Shown: positions 17,477-27,062, counted from the stretch's first letter. The stretch: DNA of 64,000 nt from Bacteroidales bacterium (GCA_023138875.1 JAGLOO010000004.1:62001-126000); one strand, 5' to 3'. The notes: generated by a model not told the origin, from the sequence alone. Made by a program: numbers and translations.

Positions 17477-18676
17477 ATGCAGTCAAAAGGCCATATAGAA
17501 GCCCTGTTGACAGACCAGATGCTCGATGAGTTGATCAGGATCCGCCGACACCTTCATCAATTTCCTGAACCCTCTTTCGAAGAACACAACACCTCCGCAT
17601 ACATCAGGGGGATCCTGGATGAATGGGGAATTGCTTATAAATTTCCCATCGTGAATACAGGTATACTTGCCTGGATCAAAGGGAACAAACCCGGAAAACG
17701 CATTGCACTGCGATCCGACATGGATGCCCTCCCCATCAACGAACAAACTGGTCTGGACTACCAGTCAGAGAATCCGGGCGTAATGCATGCATGCGGCCAT
17801 GATATTCATATGGTGTCGCTCCTTGGAACCATACGTATTCTTGACCAGTTAAAAGATCACATTCACGGAGAAGTGTTGTTCATATTCCAGCCTGGTGAAG
17901 AAAAGGTTCCGGGTGGTGCAAAGTTGATGCTTGAAGCAGGGATTTTCGATGGGAAACTACCCGATATGATCATTGCGCAACATGTATTGCCGGACATGGA
18001 AGCCGGACATGTGGGTTTTAAACCCGGGATCTATATGGCCTCCAGCGATGAGATCTATATTACAGTAAACGGAAAAGGAGGTCACGGTGCACTTCCTGAG
18101 CACATCAACGATCCGGTCCTGATGGCATCTCATATCCTCATCACACTACAGCAGGAGATCAATCGAAAATCACCCGGCGGGGTGCCCACGGTCCTCTCAT
18201 TTGGAAAGGTATCTGCAGAAGGCGCTGTAAATGTGATCCCCAACCAGGTAAACCTGGAAGGTACCTTTCGGACCATGAATGAGGACTGGAGAAAAGAAGC
18301 GCACCGGCTCATTGACAAAATTGCTTCGGGCATTGCTTCCAGCATGGGCGGATCCTGCCTGGTGGAAATCCGTCATGGTTATCCCGTTCTTCACAACCAT
18401 GAACAAATTACTGAAGAAGCTAAAAAGAAGGCCATTCAGCTTATGGGACAGGACCATGTGGAGGATATGGACATTCGGATGACCGCAGAGGATTTTGCAT
18501 GGTTTGCACAGTCTGTGCCCGGGATGATGTACCGTCTGGGTGTCAGAAAACCGGGATCAGATAAGATATATCCGTTGCATACAACCGGATTCCGGGCAGA
18601 TGAATCGGCTTTAAAAACCGGCATATCCCTGCTCTCCTTCCTGGCGGTTGAATTACTAAAAACACCCCCTGTTTAA
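17477..18676 (+). CDS. M20 family amidohydrolase (N-acyl-amino acid/hippurate hydrolase type)
   Basis: 399 residues, family length. Zinc and catalytic motifs: RSDMDALPI (80-88), C106 and H108 in HACGHDIHM, E141-E142 in FQPGEEK, and H368 in HTTGF. The Cys in HACGH and the N-terminal RRHLHQFPEPSFEE mark the IAA-amino acid/hippurate hydrolase subgroup, which splits N-acyl amino acids. No signal peptide, so cytoplasmic. The exact substrate is unknown. It is seven bases after the large propeller/barrel gene. Confidence 0.93.
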   Translation: MQSKGHIEALLTDQMLDELIRIRRHLHQFPEPSFEEHNTSAYIRGILDEWGIAYKFPIVNTGILAWIKGNKPGKRIALRSDMDALPINEQTGLDYQSENPGVMHACGHDIHMVSLLGTIRILDQLKDHIHGEVLFIFQPGEEKVPGGAKLMLEAGIFDGKLPDMIIAQHVLPDMEAGHVGFKPGIYMASSDEIYITVNGKGGHGALPEHINDPVLMASHILITLQQEINRKSPGGVPTVLSFGKVSAEGAVNVIPNQVNLEGTFRTMNEDWRKEAHRLIDKIASGIASSMGGSCLVEIRHGYPVLHNHEQITEEAKKKAIQLMGQDHVEDMDIRMTAEDFAWFAQSVPGMMYRLGVRKPGSDKIYPLHTTGFRADESALKTGISLLSFLAVELLKTPPV

Positions 18677-18696
18677 AAATATTTGTTACATCCGGA

Positions 18697-18725
18697 TTGC
18701 ATTAAGAAATTTGCAATTAAATTTG
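18697..18725 (+). promoter_or_regulatory. Ferredoxin promoter (TTG-N18-TAAATTTG)
   Basis: TTG at 18697-18699, an 18-base spacer and TAAATTTG at 18718-18725 match the Bacteroidota housekeeping promoter (TTG, then TAnnTTTG). The ferredoxin ATG is 28 bases downstream. The same architecture occurs at rpmH. Confidence 0.65.
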
Positions 18726-18752
18726 TCGTGTTAGAATCAAAAACTTGAAGAA

Positions 18753-18920
18753 ATGGCTTACGTAATCTCAGATGAATGTACTGCATGCGGTTCCTGTATT
18801 GATGAATGCCCTGTGGAGGCTATTAGCGAAGGAGATATTTTTGTAATTGACCCTGAACTTTGTACCGACTGCGGCGCATGTGTCGATGTATGTCCCGTTG
18901 AAGCAATCAGCCCTGAATAG
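18753..18920 (+). CDS. 2[4Fe-4S] ferredoxin
   Basis: A 55-residue protein. Two complete CxxCxxCxxxCP motifs are present: C9, C12, C15, C19 and C37, C40, C43, C47, each followed by VEAIS, showing the internal duplication typical of clostridial-type ferredoxins. It carries low-potential electrons in the cytoplasm, for example to or from 2-oxoacid:ferredoxin oxidoreductases or hydrogenases, and hints at anaerobic or fermentative capacity. It has its own promoter and its own strong terminator, so it is a monocistronic gene. Confidence 0.96.
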   Translation: MAYVISDECTACGSCIDECPVEAISEGDIFVIDPELCTDCGACVDVCPVEAISPE

Positions 18921-18946
18921 GGTCGGGATTTTAAAATTGAACCAGG

Positions 18947-18976
18947 AGACCGCCTTCAAAGGGCGGTCTTTTTTCT
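18947..18976 (+). terminator. Rho-independent terminator after ferredoxin
   Basis: AGACCGCC (18947-18954) pairs perfectly with GGCGGTCT (18962-18969) around a 7-base loop and is followed by a T-rich run. It lies 27 bases after the ferredoxin stop. Confidence 0.9.
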
Positions 18977-19100
18977 TTCCCTTTTTTTCTATTCGGAAGA
19001 TTGTTTCACGAGTTGCCTAAGCAGATGCAAAGCATACGGTTCAGCAACGAATGAAATAACCTGGAGAATTGCAAGGTTTTCAGACATGCTACAAAAATCA

Positions 19101-19108
19101 TAACTTTG
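19101..19108 (+). promoter_or_regulatory. Possible -7 box for the K+ channel gene
   Basis: TAACTTTG matches TAnnTTTG. It ends 8 bases before GTG 19117, so the transcript would be nearly leaderless. No -33 TTG at standard spacing. Its position inside the longer open frame argues against the upstream TTG start at 19069. Confidence 0.35.
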
Positions 19109-19116
19109 GTTTCAGG

Positions 19117-19920
19117 GTGAAGCTCAGGAAAAAGATATTTACCATCATATTCGGAACTGAAACCCCGGCCGGGAAAACGTTCGATGTGACCCTGCTTACG
19201 CTGATCATACTCAGTGTTACCGTGGTGATCCTTGAAAGTGTCAGGCCCCTCAGGGAATCCTATCAGGAGCTGTTCACCAGTATGGAATGGGTCTTTACCA
19301 TTGTATTTACCCTGGAATACCTGTTGCGCATCTACAGTGCGCCGAATCCTAAAAAATACATCACCAGTTTTTTTGGAATTATCGATCTGCTTGCCATTCT
19401 TCCCACTTACATGGGACTCATTTTTGACCAGTCTACCTTCCTGTTAACCATCCGCGCACTACGGTTGCTCAGGATTTTCAGGGTATTTAAACTGGGAAGG
19501 TATGTAAAAGAGGCTGCAGTTTTGGTTAGCGCCCTGCAATCAAGTATTTATAAGATCGTGGTTTTCTTCGGGGCCGTACTGACCCTGGTGCTGATCCTCG
19601 GTTCTCTTCTATACCTGATCGAAGGAGAAGAAAACGGTTTCACATCCATTCCCCAGAGTATTTACTGGGCAATTGTGACCATTACCACCGTTGGATACGG
19701 TGACTTAGCTCCTGCAACGGTCCCAGGTAAAATACTGGCCTCCATTGCCATGCTCACTGGTTTTTCTATCATTGCCGTTCCCACCGGGATCATTTCTGTA
19801 GAGATTAGTAAAGCTGTAAAATCGGGCAATAAACCATCTGCAAAAGCATGTGCTAATTGCGGAAACAATGATCATGACAGCGATGCTGCCTACTGCAAGA
19901 TCTGTGGTAAAAAACTATAA
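19117..19920 (+). CDS. Voltage-gated potassium channel with C-terminal zinc ribbon
   Basis: About 267 residues from GTG 19117; the frame extends to a TTG at 19069 and no ATG is available. Six membrane helices are visible. S4 is IRALRLLRIFRVFKLGRY with regularly spaced Arg, the pore has the selectivity filter TTVGYGD, and S6 follows (ILASIAMLTGFSIIAVPTGII). This is a KvAP/Kv-type tetrameric channel subunit of the inner membrane. The cytoplasmic tail ends in a zinc-ribbon-like CANCG...YCKICGKKL of about 25 residues, unusual for this small channel type. The gene stands alone after the ferredoxin terminator. Confidence 0.9.
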   Translation: MKLRKKIFTIIFGTETPAGKTFDVTLLTLIILSVTVVILESVRPLRESYQELFTSMEWVFTIVFTLEYLLRIYSAPNPKKYITSFFGIIDLLAILPTYMGLIFDQSTFLLTIRALRLLRIFRVFKLGRYVKEAAVLVSALQSSIYKIVVFFGAVLTLVLILGSLLYLIEGEENGFTSIPQSIYWAIVTITTVGYGDLAPATVPGKILASIAMLTGFSIIAVPTGIISVEISKAVKSGNKPSAKACANCGNNDHDSDAAYCKICGKKL

Positions 19921-19977
19921 ACTTTTTTCAGGTTGCCTGTCTGTGCGAATCGGTATATCTTTATAAAAACAACAGCT

Positions 19978-22299
19978 ATGAAAAAGTTCAGATGTTTCTT
20001 CCTAATGTCCATCTGGGGCATCATGATCATCGCATCCGGCTGCGGCCCTAAGTATTCCGTAGAAGACCGGGGTGATTACTCTATTGTATATAACAACGGA
20101 GGTCAAATCCTTGGATACTCACCTGGTTCTGGAGTATCAATTGTTACTGACAACAGGCTGGCTTTTAAGGATCTGAACAGAAATGGGAAGCTGGATGGCT
20201 ATGAAGACTGGCGACTACCTGTGGAGGAACGCACAGCGGACCTGGTAGAGCAAATGACCGTAGAACAGATGGCTGGATTAATGCTCTACAGTGGCCACCA
20301 GGCCATTCCTGCCCAAGGGAGGGGTTACTTCGGGGGAACCTACAACGGAAAACAATTTGAGGAGAGTGGCGCAAATCCAGATGATCTGTCGGATCAACAG
20401 AAGAAGTTTCTTTCCGATGATCATCTGCGCCATGTTTTGATCACCTCTGTAGAAAGTCCCGCCGTTGCCGCCAGGTGGAACAATAATGTTCAGACTCTGG
20501 TGGAAGGCATCGGGCTGGGGATCCCGGTAAATACAAGTTCCGATCCCCGTCACAGAAGCAATTCCAATGCTGAATTCAATGCTGGTGCCGGTGGAAGGAT
20601 TTCCATGTGGCCGGGAAGCCTGGGCATCGCTGCTTCGTTTGATCCCAATCTTATGAAACAGTTTGGAGAGATTGCTTCGGTGGAATACCGGGCATTGGGT
20701 ATTGCGACTGCCCTTTCTCCGCAGATCGACCTGGCAACCGAGCCACGCTGGAGCCGTTTCGCAGGAACCATGGGTGAAGATCCCGATCTGGCAGCAGATA
20801 TGGCCAGGGCTTATGTGGATGGGTTCCAAACATCAGCCGGCACAGAGGAAATTAAAAATGGCTGGGGATTTCAGAGTGTCAATGCCATGGTAAAACACTG
20901 GCCAGGGGGAGGACCGGAAGAAGGAGGCCGCGATGCCCATTTCGGTTACGGCGCCTATGCCGTTTACCCGGGCAACAACCTGGAGGACCACCTGAAGCCA
21001 TTTACTGAAGGGGCATTAAAATTAAGCGGGGCGACCGGTACGGCTTCCGCCGTAATGCCCTACTACACCATTTCATATAACCAGGATTCCAAATACAATG
21101 AAAATGTTGGAAATGGATTCAGTAAATACATTATTTCGGACCTGCTTCGCGAGAAATACGGATACGACGGAGTGGTCTGTACCGACTGGTTGATAACAGG
21201 TGATGTACAGTCTGTGGACATGTTCATGGGTAAAAGCTGGGGTGTGGAAACCATGAGTGTAGCTGAACGTCACTACAAAGCCATTGAAGCAGGCATCGAT
21301 CAATTCGGTGGAAACAATGAAATGGGGCCGGTCATAGAGGCATATAAAATGGGAGTGGCCGAACATGGTGAAGATCTGATGCGAGAACGGTTTGAGCAAT
21401 CTGCTATTCGTTTATTGCGAAACATTTTCCGGGTGGGACTGTTTGAAAATCCCTACCTGGATCCTGCAGAAACAGAACAGACAGTAGGCAATCCCGATTT
21501 TATGAAAACAGGATATGAGGCCCAGTTGCGATCCATCATTATGCTGAAAAACAAGCAACAGGTCCTTCCCCAAATGGAACGGCTGAAAGTATATATCCCT
21601 CAGAAGTATGTACCTGCAGGAAGGAACTGGTTCGGAAGAGAAACTCCGGAAAGATGGGAAGATCCGTTCAACCTGAACATCGTAAAAAATTATTTCGACG
21701 TAGTTGAAACAACCGGGGAAGCCGATTTCGCACTGTTGGGAATCGAAAGTCCGGCCGGTGGAACTGGTTATAACCGGGCAGACCTTGAAGGGGGAGGGAA
21801 CGGTTATGTTCCAATCACACTTAAGTATGGAAAATATACAGCTGAAAATGCCCGTGAAACCAGCATCGCAGGGGGGAGCCCATTTGAAGATTTTACCAAC
21901 CGGAGCTACAAGGGCAAATCGGGTACAGCAAGCAATTCTTTCGACATGAAAATAGTGCATGAAGCCAGGAAAGGTATGGGAATTAAACCTGTGGTGGTTG
22001 TGATAAATGTGGCTAATCCAATGGTATTTGCCGAGATTGAACCCGTTGCTGACGCCATCCTGATCCATATGGGAGTGCAGGACCAGGCCCTTATGGATAT
22101 CATCTCTGGAGTGAGTGAACCCTCAGCCCTGTTGCCGTTTCAAATGCCGGCAGACATGACAACCGTGGAAGAACAGTATGAGGATGTTCCACGTGATATG
22201 ACATGTTATACAGATTCGGAAGGGAACACCTATGATTTTGCCTTCGGGTTGAACTGGAACGGGGTGATCAACGATTCTCGCGTTTCCAGCTACAAATAA
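19978..22299 (+). CDS. Glycoside hydrolase family 3 lipoprotein (beta-glucosidase/xylosidase type)
   Basis: 773 residues from ATG 19978, which gives a lipoprotein signal (FRCFFLMSIWGIMIIASGC). The N-terminal GH3 barrel contains VKHWPGGGPEEGGRDAHF (KHxxG-type substrate binding) and YDGVVCTDW, in which D403 is the predicted nucleophile. RLLRNIFRVGLFENPY leads to the alpha/beta C-terminal domain (about 520-760) with IKPVVVVINVANPM. The insert GYNRADLEGGGNGY is typical of one Bacteroidota GH3 subgroup. Likely an exo-acting beta-glycosidase on the periplasmic side; exact sugar unknown. No SusC/SusD pair is nearby, so this is not a standard PUL. Confidence 0.93.
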   Translation: MKKFRCFFLMSIWGIMIIASGCGPKYSVEDRGDYSIVYNNGGQILGYSPGSGVSIVTDNRLAFKDLNRNGKLDGYEDWRLPVEERTADLVEQMTVEQMAGLMLYSGHQAIPAQGRGYFGGTYNGKQFEESGANPDDLSDQQKKFLSDDHLRHVLITSVESPAVAARWNNNVQTLVEGIGLGIPVNTSSDPRHRSNSNAEFNAGAGGRISMWPGSLGIAASFDPNLMKQFGEIASVEYRALGIATALSPQIDLATEPRWSRFAGTMGEDPDLAADMARAYVDGFQTSAGTEEIKNGWGFQSVNAMVKHWPGGGPEEGGRDAHFGYGAYAVYPGNNLEDHLKPFTEGALKLSGATGTASAVMPYYTISYNQDSKYNENVGNGFSKYIISDLLREKYGYDGVVCTDWLITGDVQSVDMFMGKSWGVETMSVAERHYKAIEAGIDQFGGNNEMGPVIEAYKMGVAEHGEDLMRERFEQSAIRLLRNIFRVGLFENPYLDPAETEQTVGNPDFMKTGYEAQLRSIIMLKNKQQVLPQMERLKVYIPQKYVPAGRNWFGRETPERWEDPFNLNIVKNYFDVVETTGEADFALLGIESPAGGTGYNRADLEGGGNGYVPITLKYGKYTAENARETSIAGGSPFEDFTNRSYKGKSGTASNSFDMKIVHEARKGMGIKPVVVVINVANPMVFAEIEPVADAILIHMGVQDQALMDIISGVSEPSALLPFQMPADMTTVEEQYEDVPRDMTCYTDSEGNTYDFAFGLNWNGVINDSRVSSYK

Positions 22300-22303
22300 C
22301 AGG

Positions 22304-23704
22304 ATGACAGAGCAGAGCCAGACTCCCAGGAGGCTGATCCTTTTTTTGATCATCATCACCTCCTTTATCAATCCATTCCTGGGAGCAGCTATTAACATTG
22401 CCCTTCCAGCGATCAGTCAGGAATTTTCTATGAGTGCAGTGGGTATGAGCTGGGTGGCCATGGCATTCCTTCTCTCTTCTGCAGTCTTTCTGGTTCCACT
22501 TGGCAAGCTGGCTGATATAAAGGGAAGAAAGCTGGTATTTCTGACAGGAAATATGATCATCACTGTCACTTCCATCCTGTGTGCCCTGGCCCAATCGGGA
22601 ACCATGCTTATCACCCTTCGGGCAGTACAGGGCATTGGCAGCGCCATGGTTTTTGGAACAGGTGTGGCCATTATCACCTCAGTATATCCTCCCGGGGAAC
22701 GCGGCAAAGCCATCGGGATAACTGTTACATCGGTCTACATCGGTCTGTCCCTGGCCCCGTTCCTGGGCGGGATACTCACCCAGTACCTGGGTTGGCGGAG
22801 TATCTTTTACACCACCGTACCCTTTGGTTTAATAGTCATCTGGATCACTTTGAAATTTATTAAGGAAGAGTGGGCTGATGCACGGGGGGAGAAATTCGAT
22901 CTGCCTGGATCCATCATATATTTACTCTCCATGTCTGCATTCATGTTTGGCTTTTCGCGGCTTCCGGAGACATCAGCAATAATCCTTGCCGGATCCGGAC
23001 TCATTGGATTGGTCATTTTCATTGTGATGGAGCAGAAAATTAAGTATCCCGTTTTCAACATTAAGCTCTTTTCATCCAACAGGCTGTTCGCCTTTTCAAA
23101 CCTGGCTGCCCTGATCAATTATGCCACCACATTTGCCATTACCTTTCTTCTGAGTCTCTACCTTCAGTATATGTTGGGGCTGTCTCCCCGGGATGCGGGA
23201 ATTATCCTGATCACCCAACCGGTTACCATGGCTATGGTGGCTTCAATTTCGGGCAGACTTTCAGATAAATATGATCCAAGGATCCTCTCCTCAGCAGGAA
23301 TGGGGATCATTGTAGGAGGACTTGTTATGCTTACGCTTCTTACAGAACATTCATCCATCTCTTATCTGGTCATTAACCTGGCAATCGTCGGATTTGGTTT
23401 TGGCATGTTCTCATCTCCGAACACCAACGCCATCATGGGTTCCGTGGATAAGAAATACCTGGGGATCGCCTCAGCCACGGTGGGGACAATGCGGTTGACG
23501 GGTCAGATGATGAGCATGGGCATAGCCACCCTCATCCTGCAGTTGTTCATAGGGAACAGACCTCTCTCAGCTCAGTATTCAGCAGAATTCATGGCCAGTA
23601 TGAAAACCACATTTATGATATTTGTTATCCTTTGTCTGCTGGGAGTATTCGCTTCACTGGCCAGGGGAAAAACGCAATCAGGGATTGTATCTGGACATTC
23701 GTAA
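22304..23704 (+). CDS. MFS transporter, DHA2 (EmrB/QacA-like) drug:H+ antiporter family
   Basis: 466 residues with 12-14 hydrophobic helices. MFS motif A is GKLADIKGRK between helices 2 and 3; motif C-like SLAPFLGGILTQYLGWRSIF follows helix 5, characteristic of exporters. N-terminal INIALPAI (motif D1) is a DHA2 hallmark. Probably an exporter of small hydrophobic compounds; substrate unknown. It starts 4 bases after the GH3 stop, so the two are likely cotranscribed. Its last 27 bases overlap the 3' end of gldB on the other strand. Confidence 0.9.
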   Translation: MTEQSQTPRRLILFLIIITSFINPFLGAAINIALPAISQEFSMSAVGMSWVAMAFLLSSAVFLVPLGKLADIKGRKLVFLTGNMIITVTSILCALAQSGTMLITLRAVQGIGSAMVFGTGVAIITSVYPPGERGKAIGITVTSVYIGLSLAPFLGGILTQYLGWRSIFYTTVPFGLIVIWITLKFIKEEWADARGEKFDLPGSIIYLLSMSAFMFGFSRLPETSAIILAGSGLIGLVIFIVMEQKIKYPVFNIKLFSSNRLFAFSNLAALINYATTFAITFLLSLYLQYMLGLSPRDAGIILITQPVTMAMVASISGRLSDKYDPRILSSAGMGIIVGGLVMLTLLTEHSSISYLVINLAIVGFGFGMFSSPNTNAIMGSVDKKYLGIASATVGTMRLTGQMMSMGIATLILQLFIGNRPLSAQYSAEFMASMKTTFMIFVILCLLGVFASLARGKTQSGIVSGHS

Positions 23705-24694
23705 CACTTCCTGGTAATCCCGTTGGGACATTATTTCGTGAAGTGAGAGCTGTGGATGTTTCGAGGCGAAAGCCTTTACTATCTGCCACCCCTGCCAGAC
23801 CGCTGCCCTTCCGGGAGATTCATCAGTATAATACCGGGTATGGGGCGCATTCTCAACCAGTTTATGAATCACCAGGGGATCGGTTGAAAACAGCAGCTTC
23901 TCTTCCACAAGGTGGGTCCACATCTGCTTTTCGTTGTTCCTGCACCATGTGGTTTGTGCAGGAGTGAATCCCATTTTCAGGCTGTCCTCCAGTGCAGGGA
24001 ACATTGCATCCACAAAGTAGGTCAGCATGCCATGGCGGATCATCCTGGTGAGTACATTGTCCAGCGAATCGTTATATGGGTAGATCTGGGTGGCCCAGGC
24101 GTACATCACATCCACCGGGATCCTCTCCGTGATTTTATTCCTGATAAGATAACCGGGGATACCCATGAGTTTATAATACTTGCAATCGGCACCCAGGTAT
24201 TGGTCAAGTCCTACCCCCACGAAATGGTCCACCGTGAACAGACCCTGGTTAAACCTGCTCACATATCCCACTACTCTGGGCAAAACAGAGTCCGGATAAT
24301 GATAGAGATAGTGCCTGAACCCGTCGGTCAGTTGCATGTTGATTTCATCCATATCTGAAACAGTACGGTCCGTATATTCATACACCTCCCGGTTGGTGGG
24401 TTCGTTAATAAACATTGAAAGAAAGGAAGGATATCGCCTGGCAGATGCCTGTCCGATGTTGATGATATGCACGTTGAAAATATCAAAAAAGTCGCCATAG
24501 CATTCATAAAAAGAACCGATGGCGCTGTTGATTGTATCCGGATCCATTTCAAAAAGAGCACGGTCAAAGCGTTCAATCCGCACCTCTGCCTCGATCCCCG
24601 AAACATCCACATGAAGCGGATTATGCCTGCATCCTGATATCAGCACGGTCATACACATCAGAAAAAACAGGAACTGTTGAACAGGTCTCATCAT
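23678..24694 (-). CDS. gldB: Gliding motility lipoprotein GldB
   Basis: 338 residues from ATG 24694 (a second ATG is at 24691). The lipoprotein signal (FLFFLMCMTVLISGC) is followed by the family pattern EVRIERFDRALFEMDP and a helical body with HFVGVGLDQYLGADCKYY and PGRAAVWQGWQIVKAF near the C-terminus. GldB is a Bacteroidota lipoprotein first identified as needed for gliding, and is widely kept even in non-gliding members. It is divergent from the PorT-like gene. TACATTTG on the minus strand (24734-24727) is a good -7 box for it. Confidence 0.9.
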   Translation of the reverse strand: MMRPVQQFLFFLMCMTVLISGCRHNPLHVDVSGIEAEVRIERFDRALFEMDPDTINSAIGSFYECYGDFFDIFNVHIINIGQASARRYPSFLSMFINEPTNREVYEYTDRTVSDMDEINMQLTDGFRHYLYHYPDSVLPRVVGYVSRFNQGLFTVDHFVGVGLDQYLGADCKYYKLMGIPGYLIRNKITERIPVDVMYAWATQIYPYNDSLDNVLTRMIRHGMLTYFVDAMFPALEDSLKMGFTPAQTTWCRNNEKQMWTHLVEEKLLFSTDPLVIHKLVENAPHTRYYTDESPGRAAVWQGWQIVKAFASKHPQLSLHEIMSQRDYQEVLRMSRYNP

Positions 24695-24740
24695 AATATG
24701 TAAATTTGAATTACTGAACGGATAGACAAATGTAAAAAAT

Positions 24741-25397
24741 ATGAAGCGATTATTGGTTACGTCAATTATACTTTGCACACTCCTGTCGATGTACGGACAG
24801 CAGAAGATGAGATTCAGCGTTCATGCAGATCCGCAATTTGCGTGGTTCAGCTCTGATGAAAATAATATAACTCCCAACGGATCCGTATTATACTTTCAAA
24901 CAGGGCTGCAGATGGATCTGTTTTTCGCTGAGAACTATGCCTTTTCCCTGGGTTTTGGGATCAACACCATGGGCGGAAACCTGCTGTATTCCGATTCCAC
25001 CGAATTTATTTCCAGGGGAGATACACTCCTGGCCGTCCCCGGACAAATCATTAAGCATAAATTGCAATACCTTGACTTCCCCATTGGTCTCAAACTGAAA
25101 ACCGAAGAGCTGGGTTATGCCACCTTCTTTTTTCAGCTTGGTTTTAATCCCATGGTGAATATCAATGCATCTGCCACCTCCAAGGATGAAACATTTGATA
25201 AGGAGAACATCCAGGAAAGCACCAACCTTTTTAACCTCGGATACCATGTGGGCGCCGGAGTGGAATACCGTCTGGGAGGCAGCACATCAGCCATAGGCGG
25301 CATCCGCTGGTCGTCCGGGCTTACCGATGTTACATCGAACGACAAGGCAAACGTTACCCTGAATGCCATTTCCATTCATTTGGGAATTCTATTTTAG
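24741..25397 (+). CDS. PorT-like outer membrane beta-barrel protein
   Basis: 218 residues with a signal peptide (LLVTSIILCTLLSMYGQ). The mature part consists of alternating strands typical of an 8-stranded OmpA/PorT-like barrel (MRFSVHADPQFAWFSSD; YLDFPIGLKLKTEELGYATFFFQLGF; NAISIHLGILF) with a terminal Phe. PorT is part of the type IX secretion system; this family assignment is at the domain level (outer membrane protein beta-barrel) and other small porins look similar. It is divergent from gldB by 46 bases and 6 bases before nadE, so probably cotranscribed with it. Confidence 0.75.
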   Translation: MKRLLVTSIILCTLLSMYGQQKMRFSVHADPQFAWFSSDENNITPNGSVLYFQTGLQMDLFFAENYAFSLGFGINTMGGNLLYSDSTEFISRGDTLLAVPGQIIKHKLQYLDFPIGLKLKTEELGYATFFFQLGFNPMVNINASATSKDETFDKENIQESTNLFNLGYHVGAGVEYRLGGSTSAIGGIRWSSGLTDVTSNDKANVTLNAISIHLGILF

Positions 25398-25403
25398 CAG
25401 ACC

Positions 25404-27062
25404 ATGAAAATTGCTCTTGCACAGCTGAATTATTACATCGGAGATTTCGAGGGAAACCTGACCCGGATCCTGGATGCAGTTCACCAAGCCACAGAGAAGG
25501 AATCAGATCTGGTGGTCTTTTCGGAGCTTTCCATCTGTGGATATCCCCCCCTGGACCTGCTGGAACGGGAAGATTTTACTGCCACCTGTAACAGATATGT
25601 TGAGAAGCTTGCCGAAAGCATCGGAAAAGAGATCGGTGTACTGATCGGTGGTCCTGAATTCAATACCGGGAAGGAAGGTAAATTGCTTTTCAACTCGGTC
25701 TTCTTTCTTCAGGGCGGGAAAATTCAGCAGGTTTTCAGGAAGACACTTCTTCCTACCTATGATATTTTTGATGAATACAGGTACTTCGAACCGAACCACG
25801 AATTCAATATTCTCGAATTCAAAGGCAAACGATTGGCAGTAACCATTTGCGAGGACCTCTGGGATGAACAACCTTTTGAAAGTGAATTTTCAAGGAGCAG
25901 GTTATACACCACCAATCCCCTGGAGGAGTTGAACCGTTTCAAGCCTGATATGATCATCAACCTGGCTGCTTCACCCTTTTCACACAGGAAGCTTGATTTG
26001 AAACAATCCATATTCACAAATAAAGCGGCCAGGTATGGCCTTCCTGTGCTCTATTGCAACCAGGTGGGTGCCCATACTGAATTGATTTTTGAAGGGGGTT
26101 CTCTGGCCATCAACAACAACGGTGAGGTAGTCAGGAGGCTGGATTTTTTCCAGGAAGATTTTGATGTCATTGACCTGGAGATGCTGGTTGATGGCAAGCC
26201 TGTTTCATCGAAAGGCGAGATCCCTGACAGAATAGAGATGATCGCAGATGCGCTGGTGTGTGGCATCAGAGACTACTTTGGGAAAATGAATTTCAAAAGG
26301 GCCACCCTGGGATTATCGGGTGGCATCGATTCGGCCGTGACCCTTGTACTGGCAGCACAGGCACTGGGACCTGAAAACATGCATGTACTGTTGCTACCCT
26401 CGCAGTACTCCTCCGATCATAGCATTGATGATTCGGTGCTTTTGGCACAGAACCTCGGAGTACGTTATAGTATCCTTCCCATTGAAAAGGTATTTAATCA
26501 GTTCCGGGAAACACTGCAGCCGCTTTTTGGTAACCTTCCGGAAGACATTGCCGAAGAGAACATCCAGGCCAGGATCAGGAGTACACTGTTAATGGCACTT
26601 TCTAATAAATTCGAAAATATTCTTCTCAATACCAGCAATAAAAGTGAGACGGCAGTTGGATATGGCACCCTGTACGGGGACATGAGCGGGGGGCTCTCGG
26701 TTCTTGGTGATGTCTATAAGACCGATGTCTACAGCCTGGCACAGTATTTCAACAGGGACGGAAAGGTCATCCCCAACAACATCATTACCAAACCTCCATC
26801 TGCCGAGCTCAGACCCGGCCAGAAAGACACCGACTCTCTGCCACCTTATGATGTACTGGACAGGATCCTTGAAGACTATATTGAAAAACAACTGCAACCT
26901 GAAAAGGTAGCTGCCCTGGGATTCGACCTTGAACTGGTACGGAGGATTATCGGTATGGTCGATCAGAACGAGTATAAGCGTTACCAGTCCCCGCCCATAT
27001 TAAGGATCTCCTCCAAGGCTTTCGGTGTTGGCAGACGGCTGCCGCTGGTGGCCAAATATTAA
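25404..27062 (+). CDS. nadE: Glutamine-dependent NAD+ synthetase
   Basis: 552 residues: an N-terminal nitrilase-type glutaminase (about 1-260) and a C-terminal synthetase. The glutaminase triad is E41, K113 and C149 (ICEDLWD). The PP-loop of the synthetase is SGGIDS at 305-310. It amidates nicotinic acid adenine dinucleotide to NAD+ using glutamine-derived ammonia. YGTLYGDMSGGLSVLGDVYKTDVY and PPSAELRPGQKDTDSLPPYD are diagnostic of the family. Start ATG 25404. Confidence 0.97.
   Translation: MKIALAQLNYYIGDFEGNLTRILDAVHQATEKESDLVVFSELSICGYPPLDLLEREDFTATCNRYVEKLAESIGKEIGVLIGGPEFNTGKEGKLLFNSVFFLQGGKIQQVFRKTLLPTYDIFDEYRYFEPNHEFNILEFKGKRLAVTICEDLWDEQPFESEFSRSRLYTTNPLEELNRFKPDMIINLAASPFSHRKLDLKQSIFTNKAARYGLPVLYCNQVGAHTELIFEGGSLAINNNGEVVRRLDFFQEDFDVIDLEMLVDGKPVSSKGEIPDRIEMIADALVCGIRDYFGKMNFKRATLGLSGGIDSAVTLVLAAQALGPENMHVLLLPSQYSSDHSIDDSVLLAQNLGVRYSILPIEKVFNQFRETLQPLFGNLPEDIAEENIQARIRSTLLMALSNKFENILLNTSNKSETAVGYGTLYGDMSGGLSVLGDVYKTDVYSLAQYFNRDGKVIPNNIITKPPSAELRPGQKDTDSLPPYDVLDRILEDYIEKQLQPEKVAALGFDLELVRRIIGMVDQNEYKRYQSPPILRISSKAFGVGRRLPLVAKY

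Noticed and set aside
21412-22068. Open frame of 218 codons opposite the GH3 gene
   Set aside because: The GH3 frame has full family motifs over the same bases; the antisense frame shows none.
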